This document shows positions 1 to 9,896 of a stretch of 64,000 nt of DNA, in pieces; position 1 is the stretch's first letter; each line of letters opens with the position of its first letter. Under the pieces are notes generated by a model. It did not search any database. It saw nothing but the letters and a program-made list of their open reading frames with translations, and was not told where the DNA came from. Made by a program: the position numbers and the translations under genes. The stretch is from NCBI RefSeq assembly GCF_000271485.2, contig NZ_AKVN02000001.1:62001-126000 (forward strand). Reading direction: 5' to 3'. This stretch comes from Pelosinus fermentans DSM 17108. Lineage in GTDB: Bacteria > Bacillota > Negativicutes > DSM-13327.

Positions 1-573
1 ATTATACTTTGCCCAAATAGCAGCCTCAGCATTACGACTCACTGCACATTCTATACCACTTTGCTGCAAAATTTTTACCAATTGGTGAAGATTTGTTTCA
101 GCTCTTGGGTCTAAGTTTCCACTTCCAACAATGATCTTATTATATTTGTCCTTTTGCTCAATGATTCCCGGAGCAACCGCTTCTGACGTCACGTAAATAC
201 AACCATCTAAAACAATACCCTTGCCGAGTAAAGCCTTAAGTTTACTACTGCTGCCCACACCATTAAGTAACGGTATAACCAACGTATTATCTCCAACCAC
301 AGGCATAACGGACTGATAAGCCGTTTCAATGGAATAGCCTTTTACACAAACAAATACTGCGTCAACAATGCCAATCTCAGATCCATCTTGCGTTACCATT
401 CGAGGCTGTACAACAAAAGAACCATGTATATCACTATGCACCTGCAATCCTTTCGTACGTATCCTTTCCAGTGTTGCACCCCGTGCAATATAAGATACAT
501 CTTCTCCTGCTTTTGCCAACAGCCCGCCGATATATCCGCCGATTCCTCCTATGCCAATCACTGCTAATTTCAC
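1..573 (-). CDS. 2-dehydropantoate 2-reductase-like (ApbA/PanE) oxidoreductase, 3' end cut by window
   Basis: This is the N-terminal 191 codons of an NADPH-dependent ketopantoate-reductase-family enzyme; the C-terminal helical domain lies outside the window. The Rossmann glycine motif GIGGIGGYIG is at residues 7-16 after an MKLAVI strand. Segments resembling ApbA follow (YIARG near residue 32, FVCVKGY near 80, PLLNGVG near 103). I chose the GTG at 573 because AAGGAG lies nine bases upstream, while the in-frame ATG at 582 abuts that site. Family members reduce ketopantoate for pantothenate synthesis or act on other 2-keto acids; no pan genes are adjacent, so the substrate is open. Confidence 0.85.
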   Translation of the reverse strand, partial: MKLAVIGIGGIGGYIGGLLAKAGEDVSYIARGATLERIRTKGLQVHSDIHGSFVVQPRMVTQDGSEIGIVDAVFVCVKGYSIETAYQSVMPVVGDNTLVIPLLNGVGSSSKLKALLGKGIVLDGCIYVTSEAVAPGIIEQKDKYNKIIVGSGNLDPRAETNLHQLVKILQQSGIECAVSRNAEAAIWAKYN

Positions 574-600
574 TTCCAACATCTCCTTTTAAAAATCATA

Positions 601-1551
601 CTAGGAATTCCCACAAGCAACATTTTTAATCGGTGAAGCCGTGCAATTGATTATGATAATACTAATCAAAATCATGACCCCACCTATAATCTGGGCAGGA
701 AAAATAGTTTCTGCTAAGAAAAAATGACCGCTAAGTACACCAATAATAGATATCAGGCTTAAATAAAGTGTTGTGATCGTAACATCAAGTTTACTTAATG
801 CATAGATATATAAAAAATAGCCGAGAGCAGAGCAGCAAATCCCAAGGTATAAAATATTTCCCAGGGCATTCCATGAAAATAAATGCCATTGATGATATTC
901 AAGCAAGGAAAGAGGAATTAAAAACAGGGTCCCAAATAAAGTTTGATAGGTAGTCAAAAATAAACCAGAGTACTTACCATTTAGTGATTTATTAAGCAGT
1001 GTATACAAGGACCAGGAAATCATAGCCCCAACAATACAGAGATTTCCAATAAAAGTCTGAGAAGAAAAGTCTAGTTGACCATTGGCTGTAATTGCCAAAT
1101 ACGCTCCAGCCATCGCACCGATAATTCCCATGGATTGGATCAGCGGCAATTTAGTCTTAAATACAAGCACATCCAATGCAATCGTAAGAATTGGAAGGAT
1201 CGCCGTAATCAGGGCAGCGCTTGACGCTGTGGTGAGACTAATTCCCGTATTCTCAAGATAGAAATATAGAGTTATGCCGAAGAACCCTGCAATAGTCATT
1301 TTCCCCCAATCACAGCGTTGTAGCTTGGCAGCTGGTTCTTTCTTCTTTGTGATTGAGAATAAAATTGTGCTGGCAATCAAGAAACGTAACAAGGCCAATG
1401 TAATCGGAGGTACTTCGCTGACTGCGGTTTTGATACTGATAAATGACATCCCCCACAGGGTGACTGTGACAAGCATCGCCAGATTGGCAAGAACTTTATC
1501 AGCCATAAGAAATTTCATATTGTTTTTAATTTTTTCTAAGAATAATTGCAT
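601..1551 (-). CDS. EamA/DMT-family transporter (10 TM)
   Basis: Drug/metabolite transporter superfamily permease of about 316 residues, likely exporting a metabolite or amino acid. Two EamA repeats are visible. The first starts at VTVTLWGMSFISIK and contains the typical PP(I/L)TLALLRF signature. The second has MISWSLYTLLNKSL and ends with the GHFFLAETIFPAQIIGG segment found in the last helices of the family. The open frame extends to 1686, but the upstream part is charged and lacks a ribosome site. The ATG at 1551 follows GGAGG at 12 bases; ATG 1518 is the alternative. It lies 28 bases downstream of the ApbA-like start and may be an independent unit. Confidence 0.85.
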   Translation of the reverse strand: MQLFLEKIKNNMKFLMADKVLANLAMLVTVTLWGMSFISIKTAVSEVPPITLALLRFLIASTILFSITKKKEPAAKLQRCDWGKMTIAGFFGITLYFYLENTGISLTTASSAALITAILPILTIALDVLVFKTKLPLIQSMGIIGAMAGAYLAITANGQLDFSSQTFIGNLCIVGAMISWSLYTLLNKSLNGKYSGLFLTTYQTLFGTLFLIPLSLLEYHQWHLFSWNALGNILYLGICCSALGYFLYIYALSKLDVTITTLYLSLISIIGVLSGHFFLAETIFPAQIIGGVMILISIIIINCTASPIKNVACGNS

Positions 1552-1784
1552 TGATTTGTTATTCCTCCAAAGCGTGAAATTACTTCTCCAAAAGAAGCTA
1601 TATAGATGAGATAAATGATCATAATCACTCTTAAAGTCACTGATAGACTTATGTACTAGCATATTAAAACGAATTGCCCTTGTCAATAAAAGAGGTTGCT
1701 ATTATCAACTATTTTCATACTGCATTTCCGATACGATAAAAAACTCCCACACTATTAAAACATAACACCATCGCGATTATAAAA

Positions 1785-1817
1785 ATAAAAAAACCACCTA
1801 CCCGGAAGATAGACGGT
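1785..1817 (-). terminator. Rho-independent terminator of the zinc-ribbon microprotein
   Basis: On the minus strand ACCGTCTA pairs with TAGGTGGT (8 bp including two G-U pairs) around a 9-base loop, followed by seven T. It lies just downstream of the stop at 1822. Confidence 0.7.
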
Positions 1818-1821
1818 TCTT

Positions 1822-1929
1822 TTACTTATTGGATATTTGCACTTTGACTTTTTTGCCGCAATTAGGGCATTTCCCCCTGCCTTGAGGACTAAGAATAACG
1901 CTGCATCCGCATTGGGTATGAACCAACAA
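1822..1929 (-). CDS. 35-residue zinc-ribbon microprotein
   Basis: A short gene reading MLVHTQCGCSVILSPQGRG then KCPNCGKKVKVQISNK. It has a CxC pair (residues 7 and 9) and a CPNCG knuckle (C21, C24), the four ligands expected of a small zinc ribbon. The start is TTG at 1929, eight bases after a perfect AAGGAGGTG site, and a terminator follows the stop. The strong ribosome site, coherent cysteine pattern and terminator support a real gene despite its size. Function is unknown; such knuckles bind zinc and often nucleic acid or protein. It is monocistronic on present evidence. Confidence 0.7.
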   Translation of the reverse strand: MLVHTQCGCSVILSPQGRGKCPNCGKKVKVQISNK

Positions 1930-1949
1930 GTTCAACACCTCCTTATTTG

Positions 1950-2583
1950 GAGATTACTAAATAGCATCTGCTATTGGATTTATTATACTACACAATCATC
2001 AATAATGTTGTTAGCATCTTGTTAATTTTATAAACGACAAAACAGAGCGATATAGACATGGATGCTAGCGGTAGTGAATTTCTCAGCCGCTTCTATACCG
2101 ATCTGCCGTTTTACATTTTAAAATAAATATGTGACAAAATTGTGACGAATTAGAGTAGGCTATTTAAATTAAAGATAGGATGACTAAACATAATGTTATT
2201 ATGGTAACTTCAAAAAATTTAACAACAAATACTTAGTGACCTTACCAATTAAATAAAGCAAGATTTGGATCATTGGATAAATCATTATGCAAAACAAATT
2301 TACTTTTATCAGTTTTTTTGAAGGAAAAACAAAAACTCCGACGAATTTTTACAATAAAACCCTTTAATTACATTTTTATACTCAATATCCACTTTATAAT
2401 AATTTTATCTTTTTGGAAAATCATCGGAAACTAGATTGCCCTATAACTTATGACAATAATACTCTTTCTTATCCTGCCTGTGATCTTATGTGTCCATCGC
2501 TCTGAAAAGCCTATCTTAAAATCAGGCAGAATTTTTTTGGCAATTGTCGACAAACTGCTACAATTTACTGGGAGGAATGATTT
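1950..2583. other. AT-rich intergenic region, no gene seen
   Basis: About 630 bases between the microprotein and the carbamoyltransferase fusion gene. No convincing ORF, RNA gene or strong hairpin was recognised. It must hold the promoter of the 2584 gene, whose ribosome site GGAGGAATG begins near 2571. Confidence 0.5.
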
Positions 2584-5500
2584 ATGGGGACTTCAAATGA
2601 GCCAATGTATCATTTAGGAATTAACCTAGGACATGACCGTTCAGCAGCAATCGTAAGAAAAGGAAAAATCGAAGTAGCAATACAGCAAGAACGATTAGAC
2701 AGGACAAAAAACAGTATAGGTTTTTTACACCAATCATTAGGAGATTGTAGAAACATTCAGATTCCCCATGAAGCAATTCAATATTGTCTGCGAAAATACG
2801 ATATTAAAATAAATGATCTTTCCAGTATTACAGCAAATATGCCGGGAATAGATTATTCAAAAGATATCTTGCAAAGAATCTTTCCAAAAGAATTATCTGA
2901 TAAAATCTTTATGATTCCAAGTCATCATTTATCTCATGCTTACACAGCATACTGGCCATCCGGCTTTGAAGAAGCAATTATTCTTGTTGTCGACGCTTCA
3001 GGCAGCACTGATAAAGAGGGGTTTACAGAATCATATAGCTTGTATATTGCAAAAGGAACCGAGATAAAATTATTGCATAGTGAAAAGGTAAAAGCATATT
3101 TGGCATCACTTTCCACTCTTGGTTCTATCTATGAATTTATTACAAAATTAGCTGGTTTTTCAACTACTATCGGAAAAAACTTGGCAATACCAGAAGCGGG
3201 AAAACTTATGGGATTAGCTCCCTATGGAACCTATTGCGATCAATGGCATGAGTGGCTGCATACTAAATCGGAAAGTTACAGTATTGATATTTCTGCCTAT
3301 GACTTATTTCTGGAGGTGGAAGCACTAAAAAAATTACATGATGATGGTAAAGGAAAAGCTTACCTTAGACCATATATTGTAGATTTGGCATATAAAATTC
3401 AATCAGAATTGGAAAAGGCATTGTTACATATCGTTGAACTTGCAATTGAGCAAACAAACTGCAAAAAGCTTTGCTGCGCAGGAGGAGTGGCTTTAAATTC
3501 AGTTGTCAATTATAAACTTTTAACGAAACTTAATTTAGAAGACATCTTTATTTTCCCTGCAGCTGGAGACGCAGGTATCGCTGCAGGGAATGCACTTTGG
3601 GCATATCATAGCATTGAAAAGGGTAACCTTCGCCCCAAATTGGAGAAAGCAGATCTTGGTAGAGAGTATACTGAAAATGAACTCGAATCAGCTCTTCATA
3701 AGTTCGCAAATGAAATCATTATAGAAAAACTTTCTTATCAAGAAATGGTTGCAACTTGCGCATCGCAGATGTCCAAAGGAAATATCATTGCAAGGTTTGA
3801 AGGCGGATCAGAATTTGGCCCCAGAGCTTTAGGGCATCGATCCATCATTGCTGATCCAACTTTTAGAAAAATAAAAGACATCATGAATTATAGAGTGAAA
3901 TTCAGAGAAGCCTTTAGGCCATTTGCACCAGTCATACCGTTGGAAGAAATATCTACAATATTTGAACAAGCTACAGCATGCCCATTCATGCTTTTAGTTT
4001 CTAATATCAAAAAAGAATACCACGATCAAATTCCTTCTGTTACTCACCATGATGGTACAGGAAGGGTTCAAACAGTTACATCGGAACACAACACTTTTTT
4101 TTATGATTTGTGTTACAACATGGTTAAAGAAAGAGAAGGCTGTCCTGTTATTTTAAATACAAGCTTCAATATAGCTGGTCAACCAATTATTGAAACTCCA
4201 GAAGAAGCAATCAGCACTTTTCTTTCAACCGATATTGATTTTCTTAGTCTTGAAGATTATTGGATAAGGAAAAGACACTCACCTGTATTAAGTTATGAAG
4301 AGCACTTGGCCCAATTGCAGGAACCTGAGTATCCTCATGGTTTGGCAGAAAAAAGAATCGATGTTACTGACTTAATGAGGAAGCTAGATGAAGCAATTTT
4401 TTATGGCAATACAAAGAACTCATTTTGGTCAGCAAATGAATTAAAAAAGATTTCTTCCCAAGGAGCAATATATAAAGAAACATCTGTTCTCTTTGCTAAG
4501 AATCCACTTGGCAATCACTTTTCAGCACAATTAGGTAAAGATCTGCTACTCTTATTGGATCCACTGGGAATGTCAGAAATAAGGGATTTAACTGATCTAA
4601 TTCCTTCAACATATTATACATATGAAGAAATACGCCTAATAATACTTTGCTATAAAGGCACAGAAACTGAGCTTGAAGAATTGAGATTAGAGTTAAATTT
4701 ACCTGAAAAGGCATTTTGGGGGAAATTAGAGTGGGCTTCCAAACAGCTCAAGAGATACAAATTGCCTTATAAGATACTTAGAAGAGAAAACGACAGTATC
4801 AATAGTAAGCCTGCAAATATTACTCTGGGACAGTTTACCGATGAATCCTTTCGTTTATACAATACGCTTAAACAATTTAATGATAACCTTACACTGCATG
4901 GCTATTTGGAAAGTAATATTTGTAAATTGCTTGATATTGAGACCCTTCAAAGTATCGAACCAACTTATATCCATTACTATAACAAGCATAAACTTGGCCA
5001 CGGAAAGCTAGAAGACTTGCTCAGATTATTTTTGTTGCGCGATTCTTTAAGCAAAGAAAGAATTATAGAGATACTTGGAGAGTATTGTTTCCAGAATCTT
5101 TGCAACTTGGGGATCATTATTCCAAGGGGAAATTGGTTTGCCTCAAGAGTTGATATCTATTGTGTTAATGATTTTTTTATTGCTACCGACCATCGATACA
5201 TGATTTATGAAGAAGACATGATTCAAGAGAATCCAGTGATGTATATTGGGATGGATAGTTTAGGTTTGGTACATACGGTACCGAAGTATCCATCAAAAAA
5301 TACACTTGATTTATGTACAGGTTCCGGCATCCAGGCAATTACAGCCAGCTGCTATTCAAAGAAAGTTGTTGGGATAGACATCAATCCGCGTGCTATACGT
5401 TTTGCCAGATTTAATGCACAACTAAATGGAATATCAAATATAAAGTTTGTTGAGGGTAATCTTTACGCACCTATCGCTAATGAAAAGTTTGATACTATTT

Positions 5501-6393
5501 TAGCCAATCCACCTTTTGTTCCAAGCCCCGACAATAACTTAGATTTTAGAGATGGAGGCAAAAATGGCGAAAAGTTATTAAAAGTAATTATCAAAAATGC
5601 TGATTTACACCTGAGCAATGAAGGAAGGCTTTTTATTGTTTCTGATTTAGTGAATGTTCACCATTATGAGGAGAAATTGAACCAATGGTGGGGAAAAACA
5701 AAGGCAGATAAGTTAGTACTAACTACTGCTGATAGAAATGATATTTTATTTTCTATACCTCATTGCCATTACCCTTTTAAGCAGACAATTGAGCAATACA
5801 ACAATGAATTGGATATGTGGATACAGAATTTTAATTACTCAAATATATCGTCAGTAAACTTTGGATACATTTTAATTAAAAAAGGCGGCAATAGCTTTTA
5901 TTCAAAATCTATTTATAATCCTACTCAAGGGATTAATAAGAAGGTAACCGAATATTTTGAACAAATTAATATGCTGCACTCGGTAGAGTGGGAGAACTTA
6001 TCTCTATACCTGTCCGATGACCTGCATGTAAAAGCGGACTATTCGTTTAGTACTGCTAATGATAAAACATTCTATTTATATTCAACAAATCAATTTTATA
6101 GTGAATATTTAATTGATAAAAATTTATATAATATTCTGGAAAGAATTGCTGAAGAAGAACCAACATTAGAAGAACTTGCTGATAAAAATTATGTTGTTGA
6201 CCTAATCTATAAAGGCATAGTTAAAATTAAACTTAAAAAGCAGTACCCTAACTATTCTGATTGCTATGAATGCAAGGAAGTTGCTGCTACCTTAAGTCAT
6301 TCTGTGAATTCAGAAACCCGCAAAGACATCCACATTAAGGAGTTTCAAACAAAAACAACACCAACATGTCTTACATCCTATATAAGACAATAG
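2584..6393 (+). CDS. Carbamoyltransferase (NodU/CmcH/TobZ family) fused to a HemK-like class I methyltransferase
   Basis: A 1269-residue multidomain enzyme. Residues 8-590 are a full O-carbamoyltransferase: Kae1/TobZ-like metal site SHHLSHAY (113-120), DASG (137-140), CAGGVALN (298-305), GGSEFGPRALGHRS (407-420), RPFAPV (445-450) and LNTSFN (524-529). The family makes carbamoyl-adenylate from carbamoyl phosphate and ATP and transfers the carbamoyl group to a hydroxyl. Residues 600-860 show no recognised motif and look partly helical. Residues 905-1060 form a SAM-dependent methyltransferase with LDLCTGSGIQ (908-917), acidic GIDINPRA and catalytic-type NPPF (975-978), as in HemK/PrmC-like enzymes. 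Residues 1060-1269 are unassigned. The start follows GGAGG. No biosynthetic partner genes are adjacent, so the product is unknown; a tailoring role in a secondary metabolite or glycan is inference. Confidence 0.88.
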   Translation: MGTSNEPMYHLGINLGHDRSAAIVRKGKIEVAIQQERLDRTKNSIGFLHQSLGDCRNIQIPHEAIQYCLRKYDIKINDLSSITANMPGIDYSKDILQRIFPKELSDKIFMIPSHHLSHAYTAYWPSGFEEAIILVVDASGSTDKEGFTESYSLYIAKGTEIKLLHSEKVKAYLASLSTLGSIYEFITKLAGFSTTIGKNLAIPEAGKLMGLAPYGTYCDQWHEWLHTKSESYSIDISAYDLFLEVEALKKLHDDGKGKAYLRPYIVDLAYKIQSELEKALLHIVELAIEQTNCKKLCCAGGVALNSVVNYKLLTKLNLEDIFIFPAAGDAGIAAGNALWAYHSIEKGNLRPKLEKADLGREYTENELESALHKFANEIIIEKLSYQEMVATCASQMSKGNIIARFEGGSEFGPRALGHRSIIADPTFRKIKDIMNYRVKFREAFRPFAPVIPLEEISTIFEQATACPFMLLVSNIKKEYHDQIPSVTHHDGTGRVQTVTSEHNTFFYDLCYNMVKEREGCPVILNTSFNIAGQPIIETPEEAISTFLSTDIDFLSLEDYWIRKRHSPVLSYEEHLAQLQEPEYPHGLAEKRIDVTDLMRKLDEAIFYGNTKNSFWSANELKKISSQGAIYKETSVLFAKNPLGNHFSAQLGKDLLLLLDPLGMSEIRDLTDLIPSTYYTYEEIRLIILCYKGTETELEELRLELNLPEKAFWGKLEWASKQLKRYKLPYKILRRENDSINSKPANITLGQFTDESFRLYNTLKQFNDNLTLHGYLESNICKLLDIETLQSIEPTYIHYYNKHKLGHGKLEDLLRLFLLRDSLSKERIIEILGEYCFQNLCNLGIIIPRGNWFASRVDIYCVNDFFIATDHRYMIYEEDMIQENPVMYIGMDSLGLVHTVPKYPSKNTLDLCTGSGIQAITASCYSKKVVGIDINPRAIRFARFNAQLNGISNIKFVEGNLYAPIANEKFDTILANPPFVPSPDNNLDFRDGGKNGEKLLKVIIKNADLHLSNEGRLFIVSDLVNVHHYEEKLNQWWGKTKADKLVLTTADRNDILFSIPHCHYPFKQTIEQYNNELDMWIQNFNYSNISSVNFGYILIKKGGNSFYSKSIYNPTQGINKKVTEYFEQINMLHSVEWENLSLYLSDDLHVKADYSFSTANDKTFYLYSTNQFYSEYLIDKNLYNILERIAEEEPTLEELADKNYVVDLIYKGIVKIKLKKQYPNYSDCYECKEVAATLSHSVNSETRKDIHIKEFQTKTTPTCLTSYIRQ

Positions 6394-6724
6394 AATATCG
6401 TAATATCCACAGGATTGATAGAAAGCGAATGACCTTCTAGCAATCGGTGTATAATGGGTAAGTTTCTCCAATAATGTTAGAATGAGTTTTTTCAAGTATA
6501 TTTCAAAAACAGCATGATCACTAAACTTTGTAACATATAGACACCGCTTAGAAAGCTACCTGCTTTATTTGGGAGGCATTTTAAAATTATAACCTTGCTT
6601 ATCAAATGAAGCGCTTAATTTATATTTGTTTCAATTAACTGCTTCTAACAATGGCTCGCATTGTTGGGCAAGATTTTTTGTACTTTATATAATTTTGCAT
6701 TAGTATAATATTTGGAGGTTTCTT
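6394..6724. other. Intergenic region without recognised genes
   Basis: About 330 AT-rich bases between the fusion enzyme and the histidine kinase. No ORF with a ribosome site and no clear terminator was seen. The kinase ribosome site GGAGG is at its right end. Confidence 0.45.
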
Positions 6725-8494
6725 ATGTTACAACAACTTATAAAAAAATTAATCATGACTGAACAATTTAAACTTCATTCCCAATTTAAAATTATCACTA
6801 TTGTAAATAAAGACCTAAAGTGTCTTTATGTAAGTGAAATGGGAGCAAAATATCTAGGTTTAAAACCAATTGATATGATAGGTAAAAATTGGAGGGATCT
6901 TAATAGTGACTTACCATCTAAAGATTTTGAGCGATTGGATGAGAAAATAAAAGAGGTATTTAATACGGGGAAAATTGTATTTGATACTTATATAAGTATT
7001 TCTAATATAGAGGGACAACAGCATTCCTTTGAATATTTTATAAATCCAATTTTTACACCTAGCGGAGACATTGAAGCAGTTATATGCGATATTACGGATA
7101 TTACAGAAAGCCAATTATCAGAGATACCCATTTCTAATCAAATTACAGAAATCAGCGAGTTAGTTAAATTATGCCCAATAGCTATTTTCATAGTTGATAA
7201 AGAAGGAAGAATACTTACTGTAAATAAAAAATGTATAAAAGATTTTTCCTCTAGCCAAGCTGAGCTTATTGGTAAACAATATAGATTTGGCTATTCTGAG
7301 ATTAAAAATGACGAATCCGAGATTGCCAAAGCGTTGATTGAAGTAGAAACCAGCCAAGAAAACTTATCTTCATCAGAAAGAAAGTATCAAATAAGTAAGC
7401 AAGCGAATTTTGAGGGAAAGAGCCAGGAAAAACAACAACAGCTCTTAAACCAATATTTAACCGAAAACAAAAAACTAAACCAGTTAATTGAGTTATGCCC
7501 TTTGGGAATTGTTTTATATGATAATAAAGGTAATGTTATCGCATTAAATAAAGCTCATCGTGAACGTATATCAAATTTCCAAAAAGAAGAGTTTCTAGGT
7601 AAGCCAGGACGATATCTGTTAGAAGCACTAGGATTAGATTGGGAAAATTCACCTTGTAATCAAGCATTAAAGGGAATAGAAACTTTAGATTATTATCTGA
7701 AGAACGCATATGGAAATTGTTATTTACTGAATGCAATTCCACTTCGTAATTACGAGAATATGATTATTGGTGCCATGACAATCATCCATGATATTACTGA
7801 ATATGAAAAACTCAAGGAAGACATGACAAAACTTGACCGCTTAAATTTGGTAGGAGAAATGGCAGCTGGAGTAGCCCATGAAATCAGAAACCCTATGACA
7901 GTGATAAAAGGCTATCTGCAATTTCTTAGTAAAAATGTTTCAGCCAGTATGGTCGAACAGTTTTGTCTTATTTTATGTGAACTAGAACGAATCGAACAGA
8001 TTATTACTGATTTCTTATCTTTGGCCAGAAATAAGCTCGTAGAGAATAAAAAACAAGACTTAAATGCTATCATAAAAGGAATTATTCCACTTATAGCAAC
8101 AAACGCAATGGAGCGAGGTATTGAGCTGAAAGTAAATCTAACCGAAGGGCTACCTCATTTCTTACTAAATGAAAAAGAAATTAAGCAATTGTTTTTAAAT
8201 CTTGTAAGGAACGGCATCGAAGCTATGGATCATCACGGAACGCTAATTATTGAGAGTATCCTTGAGGGTGATATGGTATCCTTATCTGTTGCAGATTGCG
8301 GTTGTGGAATCTGTAAAGAGAATCAGGAAAAAATATTTGATCCATTTTTCACTACAAAGGAAAGCGGTACTGGGTTGGGACTTGCTGTTTGTGCAGGAAT
8401 CGTACGACGCCATAATGGGACTATAGAGGTACAATCGGAAGAAGGTAAGGGAACCCGATTCATAATTACTTTCAATACTTTAGACGCAAGATAA
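6725..8494 (+). CDS. PAS-domain sensor histidine kinase (KinA/KinE-like architecture)
   Basis: A cytoplasmic kinase of 589 residues with no membrane segment. Three PAS-like regions are visible (about 20-125, 145-200 and 250-365; the first and third end in DITDIT or DITEYE), followed by a short linker. HisKA has phospho-acceptor His385 in AGVAHEIRNPMTVIKGYL. The HATPase has an N box NLVRNGIEAM near 490, a DCGCGI G1 box, FFTTKESGTGLGL and a final GTRFIITF. The LVGEMAAGVAHEIRNP block resembles sporulation-phosphorelay kinases of Bacillus and Negativicutes. No response regulator is adjacent, so it is an orphan; feeding Spo0F or Spo0A is inference. GGAGG precedes the ATG. Confidence 0.9.
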   Translation: MLQQLIKKLIMTEQFKLHSQFKIITIVNKDLKCLYVSEMGAKYLGLKPIDMIGKNWRDLNSDLPSKDFERLDEKIKEVFNTGKIVFDTYISISNIEGQQHSFEYFINPIFTPSGDIEAVICDITDITESQLSEIPISNQITEISELVKLCPIAIFIVDKEGRILTVNKKCIKDFSSSQAELIGKQYRFGYSEIKNDESEIAKALIEVETSQENLSSSERKYQISKQANFEGKSQEKQQQLLNQYLTENKKLNQLIELCPLGIVLYDNKGNVIALNKAHRERISNFQKEEFLGKPGRYLLEALGLDWENSPCNQALKGIETLDYYLKNAYGNCYLLNAIPLRNYENMIIGAMTIIHDITEYEKLKEDMTKLDRLNLVGEMAAGVAHEIRNPMTVIKGYLQFLSKNVSASMVEQFCLILCELERIEQIITDFLSLARNKLVENKKQDLNAIIKGIIPLIATNAMERGIELKVNLTEGLPHFLLNEKEIKQLFLNLVRNGIEAMDHHGTLIIESILEGDMVSLSVADCGCGICKENQEKIFDPFFTTKESGTGLGLAVCAGIVRRHNGTIEVQSEEGKGTRFIITFNTLDAR

Positions 8495-8512
8495 AGCAAC
8501 TTTTTTATTAGA

Positions 8513-9709
8513 TTAACAAACAGTAAACTTTTCTTTATATATCGTATAATAAACCCAAAATCCGTTCACTAGCAACAACGCCGCCGTAACGAAAAATACA
8601 TAACGAATACCAAACGTGCCTGCCATTTGTCCACCTAGTACCGAGCCTAGAAATACACCCAAGAATTGCGCGGATTGATTATAGCCCAAAGCTCGACCTG
8701 TGATGAACTGTGGTGTACTTTGCGCAATAAGACTGTTAACGGAAGGTAATAAGCCTGCCGTAGCCAGCCCCAGCAAAAAGCGAAGTACTCCCAGCTCCCA
8801 AGGATGCTCTACAAAGGCCTGAGGAATGAACAATACCCCCGCTACAATCAATGCTGCTAATAACACCTTTTGGGGCCCAATCCGATCTGATATTTTTCCA
8901 AGCCGGGGAGCCGAGATTATACTTGCCAGACCGGAAGCAGCAAAAACCGCACCTGAAATGAGAGCAATATGATTCGTACCTGAAGATAATTGAGCAATGT
9001 AGACAGTAATAATCGGCTGTATGGACATGAGTGAAAGCTGCATAATCAAGGTAGTAATGAACAAACACACCGTTATCTTATGATTGGGAAGAAGCTCCCA
9101 AACCTCATGAAAGTTAAGGTTGCATTGCTTGTTTATAACAATCTTATTTTCCTTAATAAATAAGAAAGATGCAATAAAAGCAATAAAACACATACAGCCA
9201 ATTGCGATAAAGGTTGCTCGAAATCCTATTATTTCTGCTAAATACCCGCCAAATAAAGGACCAAGTAAGGTACCTCCGACTTGCCCGCTAAAAAGGATGC
9301 CCATTGCCCATCCCACTTGTTCATTTGGTGTTTGCGTCGCAACTAATGTAATGACTGCCGATTGAAAACCGGAAAGGGCTCCTTGAAAAATCCGCAAACC
9401 CGTTAGCTGATACACATTGTCCACAAACCCCATACAAGTCACGATTATAGATAACCAGAGACTTGCTCTTAGGATCATAGATTTTCGTCCATACTTGTCT
9501 GCAAACTTACCCCAAATAGGAGCAAAAATTGCCAAGCTTATAAAGTTACTCCCGAAAACGATTCCCGACCATTTGGCAATCGCCGCTGCACCATGGACAC
9601 CGAGATGTTCAATATAAAGGGGCAGCGACGGAGCCATCTGACTCATACCCGAAGAAACAATAAACACTGCAAACCAACAGACATATAAATTTTTCTTCCA
9701 AATCGCCAT
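8513..9709 (-). CDS. MFS efflux transporter, MdtG-like
   Basis: A 12-TM major facilitator of 398 residues, probably a drug:proton antiporter in the inner membrane. Motif A (GKFADKYGRKS, residues 67-77) follows TM2 and an equivalent (GKISDRIGPQKV) lies in the second half. The N-terminal FIVSSGMSQMAPSLPLYIEHLG pattern, split here by a short N-terminus, is typical of MdtG/YvgX-type multidrug exporters. The RIFQGALSGFQSAVITLVAT segment of TM4-5 resembles antiporter motif C regions. It converges with the histidine kinase 18 bases away. AGGTG precedes the ATG. The substrate cannot be read from the sequence. Confidence 0.85.
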   Translation of the reverse strand: MAIWKKNLYVCWFAVFIVSSGMSQMAPSLPLYIEHLGVHGAAAIAKWSGIVFGSNFISLAIFAPIWGKFADKYGRKSMILRASLWLSIIVTCMGFVDNVYQLTGLRIFQGALSGFQSAVITLVATQTPNEQVGWAMGILFSGQVGGTLLGPLFGGYLAEIIGFRATFIAIGCMCFIAFIASFLFIKENKIVINKQCNLNFHEVWELLPNHKITVCLFITTLIMQLSLMSIQPIITVYIAQLSSGTNHIALISGAVFAASGLASIISAPRLGKISDRIGPQKVLLAALIVAGVLFIPQAFVEHPWELGVLRFLLGLATAGLLPSVNSLIAQSTPQFITGRALGYNQSAQFLGVFLGSVLGGQMAGTFGIRYVFFVTAALLLVNGFWVYYTIYKEKFTVC

Positions 9710-9811
9710 AAAGCACCTGCGTTATTCTGCATTCTATTTTAAAGACTACTTTTAGTGTACTCTTCTCTATTCAATTAAATTCCCAGGTTTCCTTCACAAA
9801 AAGATCACCAT

Positions 9812-9853
9812 TGTGGATAACCCTGTTAATAAGGTGTGAATGTTTGTGGATAA
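9812..9853. promoter_or_regulatory. Two tandem DnaA boxes
   Basis: Exact TGTGGATAA boxes occur at 9812-9820 and 9845-9853, 33 bases apart (about three helical turns) in the same orientation, in the gap upstream of the MFS gene. The first is followed by CCCTGTTAATAAGG, similar to the sequence beside the boxes near 47630. Binding by DnaA is inferred from the consensus only. Confidence 0.5.
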
Positions 9854-9896
9854 CTTAATTACAACCTTATAGACGGTTCCTAAATCTAACGATATT

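Noticed and set aside
1837-2025. 62-residue plus-strand ORF
   Set aside because: It is antisense to the zinc-ribbon microprotein and has no ribosome site.
2584-6393. Two separate genes joined by sequencing error
   Set aside because: The frame is continuous over 3.8 kb with uniform codon use and no internal ribosome site near residues 590-620 or 860-900.
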